Positions 1 through 11,089 of a stretch of DNA of 64,000 nt are shown one piece after another. The position numbers and the translations under genes were made by a program. Numbering within the stretch: the stretch's first letter is position 1; each line of letters starts with the position of its first letter. The notes under the pieces were generated by a model, which saw only the letters and a program-made list of their open reading frames with translations, ran no database searches and was not told where the DNA came from. The stretch is from Liolophura sinensis (taxonomy: Eukaryota; Mollusca; Polyplacophora; Chitonida; Chitonidae): positions 16,811,127 through 16,875,126 of the forward strand of contig NC_088297.1 of assembly GCF_032854445.1 (NCBI RefSeq). Reading direction: 5' to 3'.

Positions 1-264
1 ACTTGACAATAGTGCTTAATCCATTTGCTATGTATGGTTATACGACAGACGAACTCAACGTAGGAGGCTGTCCTCGTTCACGTTTACAAAACGTAAGGTG
101 GTTTGCTTGCCTCCTTGTTCATCTAACCAGTGATGCCATTATTGTACATTGTTAAAGGAAATGACAAGAGATAACACGAAAGCACTAATTATAGCAAACA
201 CCATTACTAAAATGGACATCGAACAACTGGCTAAAGCTTGCAAAGCGTATCATTTTCCATGCCA

Positions 265-778
265 TTCCTAATATGTTCCACTTTGGTGGATGACTTGATG
301 GTTTGTGTGTGACTTTAGTCTGCAGGTACACTTCAGTTTAATGGATCAATTGATGGTTTGTGTGTCACTATAGTCTGTAGGTACAGTTCACTTTTGTGGA
401 TGACTTGATGTTTTGTGTGTCACTTTGCTCTGTAGGTACAGTTCAGTTTGATTAATGACTTGATACTTTGCGTTTTACTATAGTATGTAGGTAGAGTTCA
501 GTTTGGTGAGGACTTGATGGTTTGTGTGTCACTGTAGTCTGAAGGAACAGTTCAGTTTGGTGGATGACTTGATGGTTTGTGTGTCACTGTAGTCTGAAGG
601 TACAGTTCAGTTTGGTGGATGACTTGATGGTTTGTGTGTCACTGTAGTCTGTTGGTACAGTTCAGTTTGATGGATGACTTGATGGTTTGTGTGTCACTGT
701 AGTCTGTAGGTACAGTTCAGTTTGATGGATGACTTCATGGTTTGTGTGTTACTATAGCCTGTAGGTACAGTTAGTCAA
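265..778. repeat. 55-bp minisatellite in Osr intron after the zinc-finger exon
   Basis: About nine head-to-tail copies of a ~55-bp unit built around 'ggatgacttgatggtttgtg' and 'gtcactgtagtctg-aggtacag'. The right-hand copies (480-770) are nearly identical, the left-hand ones more diverged. The array begins within about 10 bases of the splice donor of the finger exon, so it occupies the start of the following intron. Confidence 0.9.
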
Positions 779-787
779 GGATGTTAC

Positions 788-942
788 CTGTGATCTCTCA
801 GGTGATCCTGTCTCCTGAAGGCTTTCCACAAATCTCACAGGAGTACGGCCTCTCGTCCGTGTGCGTCCTCTTGTGAATCAGCAGGTTGTAAGACTTCGTG
901 AAATGACGACCACAGTACTTGCAAATAAACTCTTTTTTCACC
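788..942 (-). CDS. osr: Osr exon with first zinc fingers; frame disrupted by one missing base
   Basis: Flanked by a good acceptor (tttgataatttcag at 943-956) and donor (CACAG|GTAAC at 788/787). Read from the second base it encodes [20 protein letters not shown], then [19 protein letters not shown]: one complete C2H2 finger (C-x2-C-x12-H-x3-H), the TDERPYSC linker and the start of finger two. The family continues with [12 protein letters not shown], and those codons are all present, but one base earlier than the reading frame: the DNA has AAAGCC where AAGGCC is expected, so the current frame runs into TGA. With that base the exon would be 156 bp and end in phase 2, inside the Arg codon where vertebrate OSR genes also split. 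Identity is secure. Whether the lesion is real or a G-run error is open. Confidence 0.9.
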
Positions 943-1374
943 CTGAAATTATCAAAAGTTACAAGACCGTCACCTCAAAATGCAAGGCGTGATCTTAGCG
1001 AGTATACGTTTCCTTAGTTAATTGCGCTGCTTTACGTATGTGTATCCCAGACTGTACTCAGTAGAATCACACATAACTAAGAGGAAACATACAAAAAAAC
1101 TATAGCACCTCTAATATACATCTAGCCCCTTTTTTCTCTGTTTTTGTTGTTGTTGTTGTTGTTGTTCGTATGTCATGTGGTCTGTATTTTATATATTTAT
1201 TTATTTATTTTCATGCGGATTTAACGACAAACTCCCATGAAAGTGTTCCCATGTATCACGATGGTCAGTTTCACTGGTGAATGAAACCGCACTGCCCGTG
1301 GTAAACCACCAGGCTTTTGTCAAGTAGCTGACAGACTTCTCCACATGTGATATACACTGTATTGGTAGAGGCAC
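943..1374 (-). other. Osr intron 3, unique part with (TTG)n microsatellite
   Basis: Intron sequence between the finger exon and the 80-bp array. It holds a short (TTG)n run at 1143-1166 and a (TTTA) run at 1191-1210. No coding or other recognisable signal. Confidence 0.6.
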
Positions 1375-2110
1375 TTGTAGATAGCTGACTTATGGCCACA
1401 TTAACCGGTGAATACGGCCACAGTATACAAGAGCAAACCCAGGGCAATGAAGAAAGTGTGATAGCTGACTAATAGCCACATTAACGGTAAAATTCAGCCG
1501 CAGTATGCAGAGTAAATCCAGAGCAATGAAGACAGTGTGATAGCTGACTAATGGTCCACATTAACCGGTGAAATACGGCCAGAGTGTTTAGAGCAAATCC
1601 AGAGCAATGAAGACAGTGTGATAGCTGACTAATGGTCACATTAACCGGTGAAATACGGCCAGAGTGTTTAGAGCAAATCTAGAGCAGTGAAGACAGTGTG
1701 ATAGCTGACTAATGGTCACATTAACCGGTGAAATACGGCCAGAGTGTTTAGAGCAAATCTAGAGCAGTGAAGACAGTGTGATAGCTGACTAATGGTCACA
1801 TTAACCGGTGAAATACGGCCAGAGTGTTTAGAGCAAATCCAGAGCAATGAAGACAGTGTGATAGCTGACTAATGGTCACATTAACCGTGAAATACGGCCA
1901 GAGTGTTTAGAGCAAATCCAGAGCAATGAAGACAGTGTGATAGCTGACTAATGGTCACATTAACCGGTGAAATACGGCCAGAGTGTTTAGAGCAAATCCA
2001 GAGCAATGAAGACAGTGTGATAGCTGACTAATGGCCACAATTAACCGGTGAAATACGGCTACAGCATAGAAAGTAGATCTAAAGCAGCGAAGACAGTGTG
2101 ATAATGGGCA
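1375..2110. repeat. 80-bp minisatellite in Osr intron 3
   Basis: About nine copies of an 80-bp unit, e.g. 'gtgatagctgactaatggtc' followed by 'acattaaccggtgaaatacg' and 'gagcaaatccagagcaatga'. The middle copies (about 1540-2030) differ by only a few bases; the outer copies at both ends are diverged. Confidence 0.92.
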
Positions 2111-3086
2111 AATAGTCCGCCCTTAATACTGGTGAAAATCTGTCCTTTTGTCAGTGTGTACTGATTCAGTGTTTTATTTCGACTGTTCATGTATTTGCTT
2201 GAAAACTAGCAACGTACACATCCCCTAACATCATAGATCAAGCAGAATCAGGTAAAACAAAATGCAGTGAAGTTAGTTGCAATTTATCAGATAGGTCTAG
2301 AATTACTCAAAATGTTTTATTGTCAACGCATTTAATATAGAGTGACATTTAAACAATGCAAAGGCGATGCTTACCCCACCTTCAGAGTTTTGGTTTATGC
2401 AGGAATACAATATGACGAACTACATAATGGAGTGTAAATTCAGAGCGTCGGCCACAGCTTGACAACTGGTAAACGGTAACACGTAATACCGGTGAAAGGC
2501 CCTTATAACAGTGGAAGCGCGGATGAATAATAATGTTTTCTTCCCCGAATTTATCCAAAACTTTGTGTTCCCTTGCGATTGACAGATAAGCGCCTTAATC
2601 ACTCGACCTTGATCCACTACACACTTCCTGTAGAGAAGTGGTCTTACAGATAATATCTTTGTACTGAAAGAAAGTAAAACACTTTGTTCTTTTGACTCAG
2701 TTTTGATAACATTTGTGTAGTTCCTTCATTTATTCTTCATTCAGTATAAATTATCGATATATAACCATATAGAAAGAGTCCGATAAAATCCTGTTCTACC
2801 CACTCTAAACTTCCATTACTGAAGTGTTCAAAGATCAGGGATTAACTTAGTTTAATCTCTCGGAAAAGGGAATAATATGTCCACTAAAATGGAACGAAGA
2901 TAGCGCGCGGTTTGTGTCTTATTTTTATGAAGTGTCTCGTACCTGCCTGATCCCTCCCGCGGGGCTTCTTCACTGTTGGAACAGTCTGGCTTTGTTTCCG
3001 GTAACCTAAGGAAACCTGGAGGGCCCGATGGTGTTCTGGAACAAAATGTTGATAACTTTTATAAGTTTGTTTGATATAACACAAGA
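2111..3086. other. Osr intron 3, no gene seen
   Basis: AT-rich intron sequence between two minisatellites. Two short minus-strand ORFs (about 65 residues each) have no splice sites, composition or similarity that would support a gene. Confidence 0.5.
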
Positions 3087-3700
3087 TCATAAAGAAAGTA
3101 GACCTTGTGCAAAACTTTAGACAAAATCAGATCGCAAAATCATAAAAAAGTGGCCGTTGTGAAAAACTTTGGATCGACCTACACCATAAATCATAAAAAA
3201 GTGGCCGTTTTGAGAAACTTTGAACAAAACCAGACCGCAAAATCATAAAAAGTGGCCGTTGTGAAAAACGTTGGACAAACCCAGACCGCAAAAATCACAA
3301 AGAAACTTTAGATAAAACAAGACAATAAAACGATAAAGAAAGTGGACGTTGAGCAAAATTTTAGACAAAATGAAAGATAAAAATCCTAGAGAAAATGGAC
3401 CTTGTGTAAAACATTAGATAAAACCAGGGAGCAAAAATCCCGAAGAAAGTGACGCTGAGCAAAGACAGTAAAATCATACAAAAAGTGGACCTAGTGCAAC
3501 GCTTTAAATAAAACAAGACAGCAAAACTACTAAAAGAAAGTGGACCTTGTGCAAAACTTTAGACAAAACCAGGCAGCATAATCATAAACAAAAGTTGACC
3601 ATGTGAACGCTGTGATAAAAAAGTCAACATAATCTTAAAGTAAGTGGACAAAATATAAAATTTTAGACAAAAGCAGACAAATCCTAATGAAAGTGGACCT
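3087..3700. repeat. ~52-bp degenerate minisatellite in Osr intron 3
   Basis: Eleven or so diverged copies of a ~52-bp A-rich unit with the core 'agtggacc-tgtgcaaaactttagacaaaacca' and 'caaaatcataaaaa'. Copy lengths vary because of small indels. The array stops right at a SINE. Confidence 0.85.
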
Positions 3701-3713
3701 AGTGCAAATCTGC

Positions 3714-3976
3714 AATCTTCCGTGGCTCAGTTGGTTAGCGCGTTAGCGCCGCATAATGACCCAGTAACCTCTCACCAATGCGGCCGCTGTGAGTTCAAGT
3801 CCAGCTCTTGCCGGCTTCCTCTCCGGCCGTACGTGGGAAGGTCTTGTAGGAACCTGTGGATGGTCGTGGGGTTTCCCCCCCGGGCTCTGTCCGATTTCCT
3901 CACACCATATATGCCGTCGTATAAGTGAAATATTCATGAATACGACATAAAACACCAGTCAGATAAATAAATAAAC
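3714..3976 (+). mobile_element. SINE family A, full length
   Basis: tRNA-derived SINE. The head 'cgtggctcagttggttagcg' matches a Pol III A box, and 'gtgagttcaagtcc' near 3790 matches a B box. The body carries 'cggccgtacgtgggaaggtc' and a pyrimidine-rich 'gtttcccccc' block, then the 3' tail 'gtataagtgaaatattc..taaaacacc' and (aaat)n. About 260 bp, like the copy at 29895 that has target duplications. It lies in Osr intron 3. Confidence 0.9.
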
Positions 3977-4200
3977 TTATCAAATCTCCTGACATAAAGC
4001 CGCAATCAAGAAGAGTGGTTGAGTGATTTCTTTATTCTAAATTGGTTTCCTATCACACAAAAATTCCAAGAAACACAACAGCAACACCATAAACAAAAGA
4101 CTTATTCATAAAACTTTCATAGTTTTGATCAGATAGTATAATACCGTGGAACCCTTCTTAGGTTTTGACACTAAATGTAAATAAGTATACCATACATTAC

Positions 4201-4365
4201 CTCATTCCGTGACGACATGCGCCATGGCATGACTGAAGACCTGTGCTTCGTCATTTCCGCTCCTTTTTGGTGACGTCACATCCGTTACGTCTTTGGTTGC
4301 GCTTTCAGCCAATCTGGCAAAGTTAAATCTCGGGCGCTGTTTTTCTGTTTCCATGGTCACCGTAT
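4201..4365 (-). CDS. osr: Osr exon with the conserved RPRF-FA-LA block preceding the zinc fingers
   Basis: Acceptor tcaatattgcag|AT and donor GAATGAG|GTAATG. Read with two leading bases it encodes TVTMETEKQ, then RPRFNFARLAESATKDV, and a hydrophilic stretch TSPKRSGNDEAQ. The RPRF block matches KPRFDFANLALAATQED of vertebrate OSR2 and RPRFDFANLAVAATQED of OSR1, which lie just before the fingers. The entry phase fits the 5065-5442 exon (G|AT = GAT, Asp). The last codon before the donor is TGA (4202-4204), and the exit phase is 1 while the finger exon needs 2, so a base is probably missing here or a small exon is unplaced in intron 3. Confidence 0.8.
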
Positions 4366-5064
4366 CTGCAATATTGAAAGAAGCTAAGCATGAAGTTCGA
4401 GCCTAATTATCTTATTTCTTCCCAACCTTAATTTAACACCATATAGACTATTTTTAAATCACAGTATGCGAATATATAGAATGTTTCATGCGAACATTTT
4501 GTTGTGTCGTCGCTTCAGACTGAAGCAGGTTAACCTTAGTCCTGTCATGTATGTATGATACTACCTCAATGGCAAAAAACATCACCATGTCAAAAACACA
4601 AGGAAAAGGTTGACCCAGTTTCTGTGATTCCCTTTCGCGCTGTTAGCCGGTCAGTGAGCTTTCAACAACTGTTTTGTCAACAACGCCGTACAGTTTTGAA
4701 ACTGAGTGTTTAAGCCAATGCAGTGTGCTTTTTCAAGTGCGCGTGGCTGCCGTGGGATTTTGGGTACATAAACATACGCATGTGTTCATATATGTTAACT
4801 TAAAGCAAATGCAGGCCTTGGCGGAAACAGAAAATTCAGCAAAACTTTGCACAACTGAATCTTCGATGGCGCTAGGGGTGCGTTTAAGTTGCTACGTTTT
4901 AAGCATTTACACGAACAGCTAGAATAAAATCCAAAATGAGGTAAACTGATAGGAAACCTTGTTTCACCGGTTACCCCTGACCATTTGCTAGCTATCACAT
5001 CACCTTCGTTGCTCTGCTTTTACCCTTTGTGCTGTAGAAATTTTATATTATACTTGTAACCCAC

Positions 5065-5442
5065 CTATGATATCCGCCTCTCGTCTCCTCAGGTCATCTT
5101 GACGATTCAACTCCGGTTGACAGTGCGCCAGGGGTGGGGTCGGGTAGTCCGTGACGTGCAGGGTGTGGGGTGGCGGGAAAATTTGCAGCTCTGGGTACGA
5201 CGAACAAGGGAGGTAAGCGAGCGAGTTGTAGCCCAGTCCATTAACCTGACCATAAGGCTGCAGAGACACCATCGGAAAGAATGGCGACAGAGGGGTCTGT
5301 GGAAACGAGCCCTGGAAACAGGCGTACGGAGACAACAACGACAACGGTGGGCTTGAATAGACCGGGCAAGGGGCGGCAACTTTGTGTTTAGGTAACTCGC
5401 CGATAGAGGGCGAGTCTGGTGGCGTGAGTGGTGACTTACCGC
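5065..5442 (-). CDS. osr: Osr N-terminal Pro/Ser-rich exon
   Basis: Open from 5442 to 5065 in one frame (126 codons including split ones). It starts GGKSPLTPPDSPSIGELPKH, continues low-complexity with Pro, Ser, Tyr and Leu (a possible transactivation or repression region), and ends DDLRRREADI before the donor ATAG|GTGGGT. The donor leaves phase 1 and joins exactly to the 4201-4365 exon. The best polypyrimidine acceptor (tttttgcag, ending 5451) is 8 bases upstream and would give the wrong frame. The downstream AAG (5443-5445) keeps frame and matches the phase of the first exon. GC content is clearly higher than in the flanks. The overlapping plus- and minus-frame ORFs are shadows. Confidence 0.68.
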
Positions 5443-5454
5443 CTTGTCATCTGC

Positions 5455-5880
5455 AAAAATTGCAAAAGTGAACAGATATCTCTTTAGTTATTGTAGACAG
5501 TGTCTTCTCCGTTCTTGCGTGTATTTGTTGAATGTTAAGTAAAGTACTGGTTAACAACATTCCAAAGTGCTATTTCCATATTTTTTTTCATCCTGTAAAA
5601 ATTTAACGTAATAGATTGCTTTGAAATAGAGAACACACTGGAGAAAGGGTGAAGGAACATGGGAAATAAATTAACGACAGGGCATAGAACGGAAATATTG
5701 GGTGAGAACTTTTATCATACTACTAGTACAAGTATAAACATATATTGCATAAAAATCATACACGCTCTTTATCAACATGAACCGTGCGCTGCACACACAG
5801 CCAGTAGCAATGGATGCTTACTGGATGGGCGGAAGGATGTTAATTTTAATGATACCTGATTGAAACACCAAACAAATAAA
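5455..5880. other. Osr intron 1, 3' end
   Basis: Intron sequence next to the Pro/Ser-rich exon. No repeat or gene recognised apart from a possible SINE tail (gaaacaccaaacaaataaat) at 5860-5884, directly before the TA microsatellite. Confidence 0.4.
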
Positions 5881-5883
5881 TAA

Positions 5884-5884
<1 letters not shown>

Positions 5885-5952
<68 letters not shown>
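5885..5952. repeat. (TA)n microsatellite
   Basis: About 33 uninterrupted TA dinucleotides. It follows a SINE-like (aaat) tail, a common birthplace for such repeats. Confidence 0.97.
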
Positions 5953-5953
<1 letters not shown>

Positions 5954-6859
5954 CTAAATTCAAGAGTGAGTCTTGTGCATGGCAAAAAGGCGGCGATTTA
6001 CTTTGGGCAGTCTGGTTTCCATCCTTAAAACTAACCGCCATTACAGGAGCCAAATGATCACGATATGAAACACCAGTCAATCAATGTATTTATCAATCTA
6101 TCAATAAATGTTTTCATTCAGCCTTTTTCAACGAGATATTTAAAAATTTTGAAACAGAACAACAACAATTGAGGCTTCACGTCCGATGATGACGGTTGAC
6201 ACACAGCTTTTTGACCTTTGGTTGAATATCAGCGTACACCACATTGTGCACAACCTTAAGAGCGGATACGATTAGTCTAAAGACAACTGAGCAAAACACA
6301 ACAACACAACGCCATAGAGAAGCTATCTGGGCGATCACAAGTTATATACGTGCATTGACTTCCCTTACTATTTACCTACTTTTTGGACAGTCTGTAAAAT
6401 GCCGAGAGATGTACTCTCTTAAGCCCCTTTTTTGGAGAAGTCCTAGTATGCTAATACTCAGAAAATAAATTAAATTACATTAAAATTTAATTTAATTTAA
6501 TTAAATCAAGCTTGATCAACTTCAACTCAAACAATAGATATACCCACAGCATACACAATCTTATGCCTCCATGTGTATAAGATTCATACAAAGTAATCAC
6601 AGATTCAGCCTATCGTAACCAACATTTTTAAGCTCTTGCTGCATGAGTTCGTGGCATTTTGTTCCGATACATGGTAACTTACAGTGAAGTGGATGGCAAA
6701 CGGTACTATGTAACTGTACAGAAATGCAAAATAAATAGTTACTGAGTTATAACATTAATACCTTCAGGGTTGTTTGGGTTCTCAGTACATGGTGTGATCA
6801 AAGCCTAACCCGCCTATATATACCCACCAGGGTTACACAAAATTTGAGGCAGGGAAAAA

Positions 6860-7152
6860 AAGAGAGGGCCGTTTCCGATTGGTTATGGCCCATAACTTCC
6901 AAAATGGGACACACGGTTTGCGGGTTCAATCCCCGTCCTTGGCGAAGAAATTTGCTGTTAGTGTTCTTGGGGCTGTGGTGGCAATAAACGTTGAAGACCA
7001 CGTGCCCTCCGCCAACATATCTACATATCACATGTGGGAACATTTCGTGAGTGTTACGACAAATGTCGATAGTTTATTAGGGCAATCCGGATCCTATAAG
7101 TGAAAAATTCTTTAGTGTGCATGACATTACAACCACAATCTAATAAATAAAC
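6860..7152 (+). mobile_element. SINE family C, tRNA-derived
   Basis: A B-box-like 'gcgggttcaatccccg' at about 6921-6936 sits some 50 bases after a diverged A-box region. The 3' end has 'taagtgaaaaattctttagt' and an aataaa-type tail, related in layout to family A. The body has diverged, so its exact start is uncertain. ORFs across it are not genes. Confidence 0.6.
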
Positions 7153-10100
7153 ACGAAGTAGAAAAAGCAATGTATATTTCAGCCTCTTCGCACAATCTAC
7201 AGCGTAATACTTGCTTTTAAATTAAACACAGGCTAAATCCGTACCCATCAGGATATACGTTAAATTCAAACTGTATTTAATACAATGTCTTAGACGCGAA
7301 GTATTTTTACTAGGAAGTGGGGCTTAATACATCTGTAAAATCAATGCATATATTCATACATTTTGTGAAGTTGTATTGTGTTTGAGCTGATAGTTCACTT
7401 TCACACATACCGAACACTTTCATCTAAAATTTGAATTTGAATTCTCTCCTACATTTAACTGTTCCGTAAGTATTTTTCTCTGTTCGTGAATAACCTTCTC
7501 TATGTGTGACGACGCACCATCAACTTCCCAGTTCATTATAAATTTGTTGTAGACTCGAGGGGTAAACTACAAATCAACCCCGAGATAAAAGCTTCTTTAT
7601 CACGTGGTATGTACACTTTCTGCTTTCTGTCTCGCTCGGAGGCGGCAGAATTGAGGTAGACTGGTTTTATCTCCTTGTCGCGGGTGTGCACGATGAAGAA
7701 TGACTACCGCGTATCCATCTGTGCGTGACGCTATTCCAGTAATGCTCTCCGCGTGACTTCATGGTGATGCTGAGGTCGGGGAATTTTGAGTAGTTCACAT
7801 GACTACGTCTTTGTTGAAATCCTTTCGGATTTATTTCATGTAAGTGGTGATGTGTTTGATCATTAGGCTATCATGAATGCTAAACTGTCTTCCTTCGATC
7901 CGAGCTAGCAGAAAACTTGCAAGCTTTATACCGTTGTAGTCTCCCATCAGGATTTGCCAGTATCCAATTAAAATGTACGTTATGCAACCAAACAACCAAC
8001 ATGCTGAAAGAAAAGACCCAAGTGCATATGAAATGAAATGAAATGGCTAAGTCTAAACCAGTGACATCTAATCAATTGCACTTAACATTAATACAATTTT
8101 TACCCAATTCTGCTTAAACCAAAGTGCTAACGGGCGTGTAATTTTCAATTAGTTTAAGCATTTACATGAACAGTTAGAATAAACCCTGAGGTAAAATGAC
8201 AAGAGGCTGTAATTCACCGGTAACAAGTGAATCTAAGATGTACGTCTTTTATTATGAATTATAATAAACTTTGAAATGTTGGCACATACAAATCCTCCTT
8301 CACAAAATGTGTTCTTATTGGCTTTTTTTCTGCCGGGGTGGGAAGTGTATGGGGTAGTGGTAAAGTTACGCTTTTCGTAAAGTCAAACAGAATGTAAAGA
8401 AGATAACGCCACAGGATCCTGTGTGAAAGAAATCTGGTTTAGCCAAATATTACGTAACCGATCAGAGAATTAACTTTCCAATGGTATCGGACATGCCGTA
8501 GTGGTTGTTTCCCATAATTACACGTGTTTACGAGATTCGCGTGAAATTGGCCGTGAAGTTGTGACTCTTCATGTCCCGGTGTCATCCAAGAAGTCTCTGT
8601 GTTGGTGAAGGATGACGGCCTGAACAGGTTGGGGGAGGTTAGTTTGAGTGGGTGGTGGGTGTGTGTGGGTGGGGTGGGAGTAGGGGGGACCCTATAATTG
8701 ACCAGTCAGTTAACATGCATGTGATATCCGGGCAGATTTGATTTTAATCGCATTCCCTAAACCCCACCCCACCAATGCATCCCTTCAGAAGACCCGGTTT
8801 TCCTCACTAACACTTCGAACCCCCACCCCCATAGACCCCGTAAGGACAACATAGACTATCGGTTAACCACGACGAATGACTGTTTAATTGCGTTGTAATT
8901 AGCTCAGCCATAAAGCTCAAACTACATCACAGCTTCATCAGGTCTGCATTTTGTAGGGATGCGCGGTGGATTTCCGTTTTTGATACAGAAGCATTTTGAA
9001 TTACTTTTCAGTAGAACTGAAATCTGACGAAGTGCGTCTGCAAAACGATGTTTAGTTCTGGATATGTACGTCTGTTAGCTAACGTCATTTTGCAGAATAA
9101 GGGACCAAAACTTACAAAAAAAAATTTCCATGCCCAAAACAGATATGCAAACCCGCCATATAAATATGTCTATCAAGCATGGTAGTCAGTTGTGAACAAG
9201 ACTCTCGACAATTCTTCCTTCTTCAGAAGACTTCTCATAATAAAGTCATGAAGTAAAATTTAAGCGTTAAGCGTGTTCAGTTAATTAATACAGGTTAAAT
9301 GAGTTGCGACTCTTGAGCTTGTCATTGGCTTGTAAACTCTCACTCGTCAACGTTGAAACTGACACCCTCTTTCGCACAACTGCACGAGGGAAAGTTCGGT
9401 AATGGAAATGACGTGACGTGACGTTACACCATGAATATTAATGAACTTCATTGGCATGTCTTCAGTTTTTTCATTTCGCCACGGTTGGATGAGGGATGCA
9501 TGTGGGGGTGGAATTTGTGCAAATTGTCACATCTTTTTGCAAATAACGTGTAAGTAATACGTGTAGGAGGTGGGATAAAACTTTTATGTTAATAGTAGAC
9601 ATGCATCGGGTATTTCTCTCTGTTTTTAATTCCTGACCTGGTAAATGTTCCAGATTCAGGCATTTCCTGTATCGCATCATTAATGCGTGTATCACTTCCT
9701 CCTTGTTTCGAAGCTTGCTGTCTGCCCGTAGGCCTAAATAAAAAGGTGAAAAGCGCGATGCACAAATTCATATCCTTGAGATTACAACATAAACAGTGAC
9801 GAAACGATGAAGTGTTAAACAACCCACTTGCACAATTATTTAAGTTGGTATTGTATGTCGTCAGGTAAGAAACATTAGAGTGTGAAAGAAATGCCGAGTG
9901 AGTATACGATAAACAACGGGAAGTAACATATTTAATTCAACTGGAAAATTCACTTCCTTAATTCTGACAGAACTAGTACATTAGGATTGATTGGTAAGCA
10001 GATATTTTAGTCTATGAAATGGACTTGAGAAAGATGCATCGGTGTACATACACACGTCGGATCAGAATCTGACTCGAAAGGTTAAATATAAACTGGGAAG

Positions 10101-10750
10101 CCAGAAGGTAGGCATCTGACTACCCTCCGCATTAATGCATTTGTAGCTTATTGAAGTCAACAATCATATAACTGTAGCTGACTGGATGGGGCGGATCGGA
10201 AGGGGGGGGACTTTTTTTTTGAATGACCCTAAAAGATAAGCGTATATTCCCCCTACACAGGCGTTAAACAATAGGAGCATTTTTACCATCGCTTTACCTC
10301 AAACTCAGTTAAGTTCAACTAAAACTGTGTCGAACAAGTACCCTGACTGTCTGGCAACCGTTTTGTTCACGACCATTCTCACTTGTAACAAGGCAACATG
10401 AAAAATAACATCAAATCTCAGTTCATCAGATTAAACTGACCACAAGAGCATCCAAGAATGACCATAGCAAGTGTGGACAACAGTGCCAAGTATTGTATAT
10501 TCCGGAAGTGATCAGTTACGATGTTCCAGAACACTGTCCTAACCAGACTTCTTTGCAAAACGTTTTTTAACGCTTCGGTGTAACTAATCGCCGACTTAAT
10601 GATGGCGCGACGGGATGATGACGCCATCTAAGAGGAAAAGTTCGCGTGCGAGTTTCTAAGTACGGTATTTACGTACTTCACAAAGATTTGGTTAAACTTT
10701 GTATGAATTCGCTTTAAATTCAATTAGTGAATCGGACTATGTTTTTATAT
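7153..10750. other. Osr intron 1, no gene seen
   Basis: About 3.6 kb of unique-looking intron. Notable only for G/T-rich and C/A-rich low-complexity stretches at 8630-8690 and 8760-8840, and a triple TGACG run at 9409-9425. Short ORFs on both strands lack splice sites or recognisable motifs. Confidence 0.5.
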
Positions 10751-10754
10751 ATAT

Positions 10755-10870
10755 CGTCTTAAACCTGGATGGGGTCAGCAAGCTGGGAATTTCCCCAACC
10801 CCAAATGTTGACCGCCGTCGTACACATGGAAATACTCTTAAGTATGACGTTAAACACAAAATAAAACCCA
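10755..10870 (+). mobile_element. Diverged SINE 3' half (family A/C-like)
   Basis: 'ctggatggggtcagc', then 'ccgccgtcgtacacatggaaatactcttaagtatgacgttaaacac' in pieces, reproduces the order of the SINE tail blocks at low identity. Old copy. Confidence 0.5.
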
Positions 10871-10920
10871 CATGTATTTTGTTTTATTTCAAACTCTGCC
10901 AAGCACACTTTCTTTGCTTA

Positions 10921-11066
10921 TTTATTTACTTATTTTATTTATTTATTTGACTGGTGTATTACGCCGTACTCAAGAATATTTCACCTTTATACGACGCCGG
11001 CCAGCGTTATGGTGTGAAGAAACTTCTTGAGTACGGTGCAAAACACCGCTTACATATAAATAATTA
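10921..11066. mobile_element. Two SINE family A tails in opposite orientation
   Basis: 10921-11015 is a minus-oriented tail (tttatttatttgactggtgt, then gccgtactcaagaatatttc and acgacgccggccag). It is joined directly to a plus-oriented tail, 11016-11066 (cttcttgagtacggtgcaaa, acacc). The two form an inverted pair sharing the 'ttcttgagtacgg' block. Confidence 0.8.
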
Positions 11067-11089
11067 AAAGTAATTAAATCAAATGATGC

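Noticed and set aside
3722-3928. Cys-containing ORF (SHQCGRCEFKSSSC) that looks finger-like; same in copies at 27576, 36402 and 29895
   Set aside because: It is the translated SINE body around the Pol III B box and recurs in every copy.
5099-5379. Plus-strand and second minus-strand ORFs over the Osr Pro/Ser exon
   Set aside because: Shadow frames; only the frame that matches splice phases on both sides is kept.
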